The notes beneath the pieces are model-generated. The model did no database searches. It had not been told where the DNA came from and worked only from the letters and a program-made list of their open reading frames with translations. Below, one piece after another: positions 33,786 through 43,500 of a stretch of DNA of 64,000 nucleotides; position 1 is the stretch's first letter; each line of letters begins with the position of its first letter. Source of the stretch: Capsaspora owczarzaki ATCC 30864 (taxonomy: Eukaryota > Opisthokonta > Filasterea); contig NW_011887295.1 in the NCBI RefSeq assembly GCF_000151315.2, positions 1,419,387-1,483,386 on the forward strand. The letters run 5' to 3'. A program made the translations under genes and the position numbers.

Positions 33786-35117
33786 ATTGCTGCTGTCGCT
33801 GCTGCACCATTGGTCGCCCAGTCCACTCCCACCGCGAACATAATCCCGAGTGCACCGCTTGCGAGCGCGCCTGCTGTTGTTGTTGTTGCGCCTTTGCCAG
33901 AAGCACCGTTGCCAGAAGCACCCCAGCCACCCCCGAACGAAAATAGCGAGCCAAACAAACCCGCCGTTAGCTTCCCCACACTCACCATCAAGCCTGTGCT
34001 GACTGCGCCCGTTTTTGATCAGCCGCAAGTCCCTGCTACACCGCTGACAATGATGGCATTCGAGCTTCCAGCGCTTGTTCCGCGCGAGCCAAGTGCACGT
34101 GACACTCTTCAAGCCAGTGCATCCGAGTTTGACTGGACGGCGCCCGAGTCTGCAGAAGTTGCTCTTTCGCAGATTACCGCATGTATGGAAGTTCTTCGTG
34201 GCGAACAGAGCAATAATGAGGTACGCGCTATGTTGCGGTGTTGTTACTCGCAAGTCAAGACGAGTTCGATGGCTGATTTCTCACATGTCTCTCATTGATG
34301 TCCCCACTTTAATCTACTCTAGACGGTTGCCATCGCTGCGCTGAAGATCATGACCGAGAACACTGTTTTCTTTGGCCTCGGATTGGAACTGTTCTTCATC
34401 CGTGACGCAGCCCTTCTCTGCTTCAAGTTGATTGACAGTGTCAACTACCGAGAGGTGCGCGTCCGTTGGCGGGGAGGTGGAACGATTTCTGTTGAATCGT
34501 TGAAGCCAGTCTTGCTAACTCTCTGCAATTTCGTTCTCGTTGCCATTTTGCGATCAAAACAGCGTTCCAACGTTGCGGAAGAATGTGTGCAGCAATTGCT
34601 GTTGCTGGTACCAGCCTCGGAACAGCAGTCGCTTCTGGATGACCTCGTGAAGGAGCAACAGCCGCCACTTTCGACCTCAGCAGTGCTGCTCATGCTCAAG
34701 CTGCAAGCGCAGTATGTTACTGGACTTTCCGTCGAGCAGGTCGCCCAGTTGGCCCCACAGCTCATTTCACGCCTCGTCTGGGTAAGTCGTTGCACTGCTC
34801 TGCATTCGTCACAAACAAAGAAACAAGCAAGCGAACGTCATCCTGCCAACTCCCGCTATTGTTTCCTTTTTTTTCTTGTCTGGTACCGATAGGGCTACAA
34901 GCACTCTGCTGCAGAGGTTCGCAAAACGGTCGTTTTCCAAATTGTCGAGCTCCATGCCCAGCTCGGCCAGGAAGGGCTCGCACCGCTGTTTGCACAGCTC
35001 AACTCGATGCAGCTTCGTCTTTTGCAAGTCTATCTCGATCGTGCAAAGAACGCCGCGCCTGCCTCTGCGTTGTCGGACAGCGTCAGCTGCCCACCTGCAC
35101 CCTCGGTGACTGTGTAA
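32286..35117 (+). CDS. CLASP: CLASP-type microtubule-stabilising protein (TOG domain)
   Basis: Microtubule plus-end protein that promotes rescue through tubulin-binding TOG domains. Exons 32286-34220, 34323-34454, 34563-34781 and 34893-35117 give 836 residues in frame. Residues about 40-285 form one TOG array of HEAT repeats resembling CLASP TOG2 (EEWERRVNALRMIRGLL, LRDLRSAVMREACMTLSHMA, RHRAVEYLGIVL, AIRDADPNARSAARRAF). A 300-residue Ser/Ala/Thr/Pro linker with SSS runs and poly-Ala follows; basic Ser-rich linkers bind EB proteins in this family, though no clear SxIP motif was seen. The last ~210 residues are helical repeats like the CLASP C-terminal domain. It is shorter than animal CLASPs (one clear N-terminal TOG array). 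Confidence 0.88.
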
Positions 35118-35552
35118 AGCCACAGCCAATCGTCAAGATTCCAGTTATTGAATAGTGTTGAATAGTGTTGAACAGTGTTGGGTCTCGCATGAACCTGCAG
35201 CTCCTAGCTCGTACCCAGAACGAAAGAATGAATAGTTTTTTGTTTTTGTTTGTTTTTTGTTTGTTTTTTGTTTTTTTGCTGTAGAAAACAAATGAAGGCT
35301 GAAGCAGTCCGAAGATGTAGCAAGCATTGCACACCAATCAACGTGCATGCAGTGATCAAGTGCGGGTGAGCGTGTGTGGATTGGAGCAAAAAGGAGCAAC
35401 GATGCGGCTGCGTTGAATGCGCTTGTTTCAAAGGTGGATTTCAAAGCGGAGTGAATCGCTCTTTTTGCGAAATGACAGAACTATCATGCAAAGAAACCCC
35501 AAAGGTCATATTCTTTGTTGCTGAGACTGTTGTCGTTGTTCAAGCTCAGTCC
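35118..35552. other. CLASP to glyoxalase II spacer with a dispersed repeat
   Basis: 435 bp between two plus-strand genes. It holds a GTTTTTTGTTT-type tract (35235-35279) and copy B of the dispersed repeat, which ends about 20 bp before the glyoxalase II start codon. Confidence 0.7.
35408..35530 (+). repeat. Dispersed repeat, copy B
   Basis: Same strand as, and closely similar to, 23794-23902. It carries about 15 extra bases in the middle. It ends 22 bp before the start codon of glyoxalase II and so probably lies in its promoter or 5'UTR. Confidence 0.8.
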
Positions 35553-36831
35553 ATGCTCGTGTCGCGAATTGCCTCCGCCTGTCCTTCACGAATCGCTGCT
35601 TTTGTGACGCTGGTTGCCGCTCTAGCGCCGACGTTTTCATCTCCAGTCCGAACTCTGACTGCGCACTCTTCTCATCCGCTGTGCTTTGCTCAAGCTCAGC
35701 ATCATCTGCAGGCTCGCTCCTTCCATCCATCCTCCGCTGCGTCGCCGCCTGCCACTACGCCGGGCTCCTCCTCCTCATCCACTGCCGCCGCCCGCCTGCC
35801 TTCCCATTCACACCAGACGCAGTCGTCTCACTTTGCAAACACGATGCAAATCCACACCGTCCCGATTCTCGAAGGTGGCGCTTGGCTTGAATAATCGCCG
35901 TGCCGCGCGTTTGTGATGATGACCAACCTCACCTATCGCCACGTCGGATTGCATTTTTTTTCTCTCTCTCTTTTTTGCAACAGACAACTACAGCTACATT
36001 ATCGTAGATCCAAGCTCGCATGCGGTGGCCGTCGTCGATCCGGCAGAGCCCGAAAAGGTCATTCACGCGCTCAAGCAGCTTCCCAAATCGGACGCGCTCA
36101 ACCTGGTCGCTGTGATCAACACACATCACCACTGGGACCATGCTGGAGAGAACGTCAAGTTCCTTGAGCTGGCTGCTACTGAATTGAATGCTCAGGGCGT
36201 GAATGTTTATGGCGGCGACGATCGCGTGCCGAAACTCACGCACAAGGTCACCCATGGCGAAACGTTCACTCTTGGAAGCATCAAGTTCACCGCGCTTGCC
36301 ACGCCGTGCCATACCACGGGCAGCATCTCATTCCGAGCACAGAGTCCCGATGGCGCGGTTGACCGCGTCGTCTCGGACGAATCGCACAAGCCAGGGAAGT
36401 GGTCGTATGTGGAGACGGATGTCGTCTTCACCGGAGACACGCTCTTTGTTGCTGGATGCGGCAAGTTCTTTGAGGGCTCTGCGGCAAACATGCACCATTC
36501 GCTCATTGATGTGCTCGGAGCGCTGCCAGAGACGACGCGCGTGTATTGTGGCCACGAGTACACGGTCAGCAACCTGTACTTTGCACAGAGCGTTGACGGA
36601 GCCAACAGTGAAGTTACACGAGCACTGACCGATGCGCAAGCCCTCCGCGCAAAAGGTCTCCCGACCGTGCCTTCGTCCATTGGTCGCGAGCTCGCCATCA
36701 ACCCATTCATGCGTGTTCGTGATCCAGCGTTCTGCGAGGCGCGAGCCAAGCTCGCTGGGGTAGCTTCCGATGCCATCACAATCATGGGTGAGCTGCGCGA
36801 AGCCAAGAATCGCTTCAAGCGCTCGACGTGA
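35553..36831 (+). CDS. HAGH: Hydroxyacylglutathione hydrolase (glyoxalase II)
   Basis: Hydrolyses S-lactoylglutathione to lactate and glutathione, the second step of methylglyoxal detoxification. Exons 35553-35874 and 35984-36831 give 389 residues. The metallo-beta-lactamase metal site THHHWDH is at about 154-160; later ligands are visible in ATPCHTTGSISF, FTGDTLFVAGCGKFFEG and VYCGHEYTVSN. The first ~97 residues (MLVSRIASACPSRIAAF...) are basic and Ser/Ala-rich like a mitochondrial presequence. A second in-frame ATG (codon 98, MQIHTVPILEDNYSY) matches the start of the cytosolic enzyme, so two isoforms from one gene are plausible, as in human HAGH. The 3' end converges on RPB11. Confidence 0.95.
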
Positions 36832-37326
36832 GTGCTTTTTTTTTTTTTTTTTGTTTTTGTTCGGTTATTTTTTGTGTGTGTGTTGTTGTTGTTCTTGTGC
36901 GACTGGTTTCAACACTAGTCTCGAGGCTTTGCTTGACTCTGTTCTGCAATGAAAGTGTATAGGATTGCTTGGTCCAGTACTGAATGTGCTTTGCACCAAA
37001 GTCCAACAATTTGCAGTACTCGGCGACAAATCGTTCCCAATCGTAGGGTTGCTTGTTGAAGTTGAAAAATAAAAGCATTCAGAGAAAAATGCTCAAGGTC
37101 CAAACAATGAAACCAACTGCAACCAGACAAGAAAAAAAAACCTTGTGCCACTCGCACACACATGACATAACGAAAACGACGAAAACCACTGCAGAACAAC
37201 GAATGCTGCTCAAAAGTGCGATGCAGCTTGAGGATTTTGGTGATTATTCAGCTCGGTCTGCGATTCCGCCAATGCAATACAGCACAAAACGTGAGCATTC
37301 GAAGGAAGACACGTGCAGCATATATC
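36832..37326. other. Convergent spacer between glyoxalase II and RPB11
   Basis: About 500 bp with T and A runs near both ends. A minus-strand frame at about 36955-37070 (FNFNKQPYDWERFV...) looks somewhat protein-like but joins no gene model. Confidence 0.5.
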
Positions 37327-38020
37327 TCAATGATGGATGCGCCAAACACAGGCCAAACTTACGCGGAATCGCTCTTCTAGCAGCGACATTTCCGATATCA
37401 AGTCGTTGAAAGCGCCCGAGACCGCCTCGATGGGTGAGTAGCCCTCGACCGTCAGTACTCGCAACACAAACTTGGACTGCAGTGGATGCGGGACGTGGTA
37501 GCCCGAGAAGAGCACCTTGGGATCGCGAAGCAGCTGGACGCGGAGCAGGTTGCCCAGTGTGTGGTCCTCCTTGTTGACTGTGATGACTGCGGCGGACGGG
37601 TTGCGCGAGTCTCTCACGCACACAATCCTGTTTTTGAGCGAGCAACACGTTTTGGGTGCAGTCGCAGGAGAACGTCAGAGAGAACCAGAGAGGCCAGCAG
37701 CAGCACAAAGACAACGGGTTGTCGTGCAATCGTTTTCGCTGGAGGACTTGTCGGCCGATTGCCCCCCTGCTCCCTCATCTCACGGCCTTCCCTTCGCCTG
37801 CTGACGTTGTGCTAGTGGATGAATCCGACTTGGCTAGAACACAGCTGCCTCGCTGACTGCTTGCGACCGATTTCAGCCAAAGCTCACCAACCCTCAACTC
37901 TCAACCCCAACTCTCCCCTTCACAGATCGCGGTCAACAAGAATACATTGGCCACCGGTTTGCCTCACTTTCGCTCATCTGGACCAAGGACCATGGTCTCA
38001 AACGGGTCTGGCGCGTTCAT
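37327..38020 (-). CDS. POLR2J: RNA polymerase II subunit RPB11
   Basis: Small core subunit that pairs with RPB3 in the assembly platform of RNA polymerase II. Exons 37968-38020 (MNAPDPFETMVLGPDERK) and 37327-37627 give exactly 117 residues, the length of the human protein. The signatures NKEDHTLGNLLRVQLLRDP, LFSGYHVPHPL, YSPIEA and LISEMSLLEERFRV are clear. The similar RPC19/AC40-partner subunit is excluded by the MNAP start and the ERFRV end. The frame is read through a donor-like GTAAGT near the end, because the unspliced version ends at the family length. Its start codon is 127 bp from that of uL15 on the other strand. Confidence 0.95.
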
Positions 38021-38147
38021 GGTGAAAGTCTGATTTGTGGAGAGAGAGACTGAACATTGAAAAGCCCGAATTGAAAAAAAAAAAATCGAAATAAGAATTC
38101 CGCATTCGGCCAGAGTGATCGCTCTCTCTTCTCTTGTTGGCCTAACG
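38021..38147. promoter_or_regulatory. Compact bidirectional promoter of RPB11 and uL15
   Basis: Only 127 bp separate the two divergent start codons, so both 5'UTRs and core promoters must fit here. The uL15 side has a pyrimidine-rich stretch (CTCTCTCTTCTCTTG, 38122-38136), which could be a 5'-terminal oligopyrimidine tract if transcription starts there. Confidence 0.65.
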
Positions 38148-39216
38148 ATGGTACGCTTTTGCTCCGCCACACTGCGCCTCATCCACCGCCCAGACCGACG
38201 CCTGCCCGCGCTAATCCGATGAACAACATGACTCTGTGACGGATTCATGCGCGAGTGGGATGAGAACAACCAGCGGAGCGGGGTGGATGGGCGAGAGAAG
38301 CCGGGGTGTTTGAGTTTGAGTTGGTTTGGAGAAAAGTCGGCGACTGTTTTAGCGATTTGCGCTCAACGCCGCTGCTCTCTCAGCCTCCACCTCGCTTGCA
38401 GCAGAGGCTTTGGGGTCTTGTTGTCTTTTCCGCCTGGGTTGTGCAGTAGGCGGAGACGCTGCAGCAGAACTCTAGCTTTGAGACGGAAACAAAAAGTGCA
38501 AAACTTTTTTTTCTACTTTTTTTTTCGCTCTTCTTTTTGAGCCTTGTCACTCACCTCGCCTTCTACCCCCTTGTGCGTGTCTCCTCATACAGACTGCCCG
38601 CCTGAAGAAGAACCGTAAGAAGCGCGGCCACGTCTCGGCCGGTCACGGTCGTGTTGGTAAGTTTCGTCCCCATTCAACAAAATGGCGGTTTTTTTATTCT
38701 TTTTTTTGTTTGAAAGCATGCTTTTTCTCGATTTTTTCGGATTTGCTTTTTCCCCTCTTGTCCCTTCTGTTTTTTGCTCACCAATCTCTCTCTCTCCTCT
38801 TCCTCTTCCTCTCCACCTTGTGAATCCATCCAGGCAAGCACCGCAAGCACCCTAGCGGTCGTGGTAACGCCGGTGGCCAGCACCACCACCGAATCCTTTT
38901 CGACAAGTTCCATCCCGGTTATTTCGGCAAGGTCGGTATGCGCTACTTCCACCACACCACCAACAAGGAGCACAGCCCTCTTGTCAACCTTGACAAGCTC
39001 TGGAGCCTTGTCAGCGAGCAGACTCGTGACAAGTACCTCACTGGCAAGACTGACGGCCCCGCGCCCGTCATCGACGCTGTCCGTGCTGGTTACTACAAGG
39101 TCACTGGCAAGGGTCTCCTCCCCAAGCGTCCCGTTATTGTCCGTGCCAAGTTCTTCTCGCGTCGCGCTGAGGAGAAGATCAAGGAGGTCGGTGGTGCCTG
39201 CGTCGTTGTTGCTTAA
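38148..39216 (+). CDS. RPL27A: 60S ribosomal protein uL15 (L27a / yeast L28)
   Basis: Component of the large cytosolic ribosomal subunit. Exons are 38148-38150 (the ATG alone, followed by donor GTACGC), 38593-38656 and 38834-39216; the CDS is 450 nt, 149 residues, the family length. The sequence is near-canonical: [95 protein letters not shown]. Introns of 442 and 177 bp follow the start codon and the GHGRVG segment. As in eIF3I, the initiation codon is the whole of the first coding exon. Confidence 0.97.
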
Positions 39217-40535
39217 AACAACAACACCTCTCTGCTCCTGGTCGTCGTTTTGATTGTTTATCGTTGTTCTATCTCGACGCCGAAAAAAGCCATGATGGAC
39301 CTCTGTCTTGTCTCTCGACGCTGTTGTTCAATTGTTAAACAATGAAGATGGTTGCTTCTTTTTTTAAAAAAAAAAAAAATGTCGATTCGTTTCGTTGTAG
39401 TGTCAGAGTTTGGTGTGTGTGAATGACGAGCACGCCTCTGTTCGCTGGTTGTTGTACTTTGAAGAAGTGTGGTACGACTTTGCGTGAACACGAACTGGCA
39501 CGTTAACTTTTGACTCAACCCGCGATTGCTCCAAAAGAGTACGATGAACGATGCATGTGTTCAATGTGAAATATTATATTTGAATAGATACAGTGGGGCA
39601 GGCAGATGCACAAGAGGCAGCGACTTACCGTTGAGTGCAGATTTCAAATCAGAAATGGCAAGCATCGTGACAGATTCTAAGAGACCAGATGAAATTCAAG
39701 ATTCAAAGCAAGACTGGAGATGAGTGAAGAGCATATCGACAACAGAACCGATTGAGAGATCACGAGAAGAGGAAGAGTGACAAGGGAGAAGACAGATTGA
39801 GAAACAAGTCCTTCAGAGAGATTCCCATTATGCACGCTTCATTGCGGCCTCTTGGTCTTTTGCCATGAGGCAGTCATCGGCATTGGCCTTGGTAGGCACT
39901 TTTTTGGTTCATCAGCGGACGAAAGAGTTCAAGACAAACGACAAAAAGCAGGAGAGGAAAGGAAAAGGAAAAGGAAAAGGAGATCTGATGCAAAAAAGCA
40001 CATGGCAAAGGAGCGACCAACCTTGCGTTCAATGCGGTTCGTCTGTGGGGGGGTCTGGGCGATTGGAAGGACCGATGCTTGATACCACATGTGGGATTGC
40101 GTTCCATTGGAGGGCGGGAACACGGGCGGGAGGGGGGGGGGCAGCCAGCAACGATCCGAGCAAAGAGCAAACCGCGTGGCCAAGCTCACCCTCGCTCCGT
40201 CGCGTGTGCAATCCAAGGCGACATGGCGGTGATGGAAGCAACGAGGGGCGGAACGGAGTGGCTTTCTGTGCCTTGGGTGGTAGAATGAAGGACTAGAGCG
40301 GCATTCGAGAGACTGGCAAAAAAAAAAAAAAAGACAAAGCCGTTTCTCAATGCAAAAGCAGCGAAAAAAAAAAACTGAACCAAAACCCCATTTAAGTTGA
40401 TACCAAATCATGAGCTCCTGTTCACCTTCGAGGTAACAGTTGCAACACGGTATTTTATTGACTATTCCTTTTGATTCAGAGCTTCAGCGCAGTCGCGAAT
40501 TCTTCCAGCAGCAGCAGCAACATCGTTGAGGCAAC
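39217..40535. other. Spacer between uL15 and the large membrane-protein gene
   Basis: 1.3 kb with no accepted gene. It contains A/T runs and purine-rich stretches. A short minus-strand frame ending at about 39829 is peptide-like (see rejected items) but could not be tied to exons. Confidence 0.5.
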
Positions 40536-43500
40536 ATGCTGTGGCTGATTGTGGCGCTGTCGTTCGCATCGACCTGGTTTGGCGTGCGGCTCTTGCACTT
40601 GGGTCTGATTGCCGCCTTCCCAAACATTCTCGTGCGACGGGACGGCCGTGGCAATCGTGTCGGGAGTGGGTGTGCTTCAGCGTCATCAAACGAGCTGACC
40701 CACTTGATTCCCGCCAACAGCGCGACGGCTGCATCCGACGCCGTTGCAGCGCCTTCGTCCAGTCAGTTTGTGGGATCCCAACAGCACCAGCAGCAGGGAA
40801 CGCCGCGCAAGCAGCCGGATGGCTCTGGCATTGTCCGAGTGCTCTGGTGTGAAAGATCGCCTTCGCTTGCTCGTCTCGCTCTCGCCAGCACATTGGTAGG
40901 TGAACACGACCTCCACTCAAAGTTCAATCATTTGGTCTTGTCGTTGCTGCTTTGATCAGCCGTTTGATCCGGTGTAAGGGTCGATGGTCTGACTCTTTTG
41001 CAACCGTCCGTTCCCCATCGCTATGCCGTGCAATTTTAGGTGACGAATGGGACGGCAGCCAGATTGTCGCTCACTGTCGTACCGCCGCCCTCCGAACGCC
41101 AAGCGGATGCTAGTCTGGCAGCAAGCAGCACCACTGCTCTTCATGCTGCTCCGGGAGTGGCAGACGTTGAGCTGCAGTGCCTGTCGTGGACGGCGGTGAG
41201 CTTGGTGCGGACATTCCTCGCTGGTTGTCTGCATAGCGTTCTCTCAGTCGTCCACCGAGCACCGAGCACCACTCCAGCGACCCATACTACGACGCGTACT
41301 ACTACGACTACTACTCCTCCTTCTACAACGAATGCCACGACGAATCAAGATTTGCCTGCAAGAGACTCGGCGACAACTCGAAAACTTGCCAAGTGGATGT
41401 CAACGTCCCATACCGCGATTGCCGTGTCAAGAGCATCGTACTGGAGCCGGCTTTGGTTGTGGCTTTGGAGCACGCTCATCTCGGCAACGTCCAACCCATT
41501 CGTTCAGTTTGCCGACGCGCTTCAGGCCAAGGCAGACGCCGAAGAGCTCCACAAGGACGCCAACAAGCTCATGGCCGACATTTCCCCAGTGCTCCTGGTC
41601 GGCCTATCCTCGTCCAATGAAGCTGTCGCCTCGGCTGCAGCATTGCAAGCCATCGTTGACGCCGCGGTTGCCTCTTGCAGCGAGTTGATTTTTGTTCCAG
41701 TCTCAATCTTGCTGAACGATAACAGTCAGGTAAGGCAGAGAAAGAGAGAGAGATCTGGATTTGTTCTTGCTCTGTGTGCCCCTTTCTTTCTTTCTTTTGA
41801 TGTGAGTGTCGTCTCATGCACTGGTCCGATTCAGACTCGCACGGTGGCTGTGGTCACGGCACACGAGCCGTTTGTGGTTCCCGCACCAACAGCCGTCTCA
41901 GCCTCGCTCATCGCTTCGATCGAAAAGCAAATTGCAACGTCGCTGGCCACGGGTAGCCCCGTCCCGCCTCCGAAAGCCGTTCCAGCGCAGCTCGGATATG
42001 TGACTGCGCGTCTTGCGATTCCTCGTGGCGTGCAGTGCACGTTCACCCAACGACTCACCGCCCAGTCGCACGCAGCCTTGGCTCTTGCTTGGCTCTCCTC
42101 GAGCGGCAACACGGAACAGCGCAATCAGCTGTCGGCATTGATTGCTCGGATTCGCCGCTACGCCGATGCTGTGCGCGGCGCATACGAAACGGATGTCGTA
42201 CTCCGGCGATTTGTGTGAGTTTGATCAATAACATCGAGACTTGTTTGAAATTTCTTTTGTGCTTGAAACTCAACTCATCATGTTGTGTGGGTGGCGCCTC
42301 CTTGGTCGCAGACCTGCATCGCCTGTTGCACGATCGCCCCTTGCACGTTTGCCTGGGGCAATCCTTCGCATTGTCTACCTCGCTGGCCTGATTGCCTTCT
42401 GCCGGATGCTCACACTTCCAGTCTACTGCGGGTTTAACGCTCTGCATGCAGTTGTCCGCCGACGCCTTGCCGAGACGCACGATCGCGCGTTCGTCACGCA
42501 CATCATCACCATCTCGGCCACCTATCTGATTGTGTCTGTAGGCGTCCTGACGTCGTCCTTGGGTCTGATCTTTGACATTCGCGAACTGCGAATGCCATTC
42601 CTCCAATCCTCGACCGATCAGCACAGCTCCGCCATGCTGGCCGTGTCTACCATGGTATCCGTGGCTGTGCTTGTCATGCTGGTGCCCGCTTACATTTTTG
42701 CGTGCAGAGTGTGGCTGCTGGCGTCCGCCGCGTGGCAGGTCTTGCAGGCGAATGTGCGGCACTTGCCCTCCGAGCAACAGGCCACACTGCGTCGGCTCGC
42801 TTTGGAACGCGACCAGCTCACGAACGAGCTGTTGACCATTGTGCAATCTTGGCAGCAACAACAAGAGCGGTTAAAGTGGCCATCACCATCATCGCGGCCT
42901 GTGACCGTCTTTGAAATTGATGAAACCGACTTTGCCGAGCCTCAGCCTTCTCCTCTCAGCTCGATGTGTGCTCCCCGTGATGATGGCGCAGGCCTGTCAG
43001 CTGCCGAAAAGCGATACTGCGCCTGCCTCACGTGCCTACCTCCTCCTTTCAGCCTCACCGTTCCGTCAGTTCATTCTGCAGCTCAGTCGTTTTTGCAGTT
43101 TACCGTCAATCCTGCCTATCTGTTCCACCTTTACTTGCCTCCAATGACGCAAATTCCGGTGCTGTCCAATCGGTAATTCTCCATGGGATGGGATGTTTTT
43201 TTTGTTTTGTTTTGTTTTGTTTTTGTTGTGCAGCATGCGGCGCGTCGGGCGAATTGCACTCACACATTTTTCTGTTCGTTCACTTCTATTCCACCTCAGT
43301 GCCTACTCGCATGGCTCGTTCTTTGGCGCCACTCCTGGCCTGCTTGCAGATGAAACTTGGAGACGCATTCTCGCACGATTGATGCCTGACGTGCATGAAC
43401 ACGTTGTTGGCATTATGCGAAAAGCTGCTTCCGTGGCCGAGTCGCGAGCGCTCAGCGAGCAGCATGACTTTGTCCTGTCGAATGGCGCATTTGGGTGGAC

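Noticed and set aside
23794-35530. Dispersed repeat as a solo LTR or inverted-repeat element
   Set aside because: Only ~110 bp, no terminal repeats, no target-site duplication and no associated coding sequence were seen; it is kept as an unclassified repeat.
36955-37078. Minus-strand peptide FNFNKQPYDWERFVAEYCK in the glyoxalase II/RPB11 spacer
   Set aside because: It looks somewhat protein-like and could be a third RPB11 exon, but RPB11 read through to 37327 already has the exact family length, and no good acceptor precedes the peptide.
39829-39900. Short minus-strand frame VPTKANADDCLMAKDQEAAMKRA ending in a stop
   Set aside because: Could be a last exon of a small gene, and an ACAG acceptor and donor lie upstream near 40035-40060, but no combination gave a consistent frame or a known protein.
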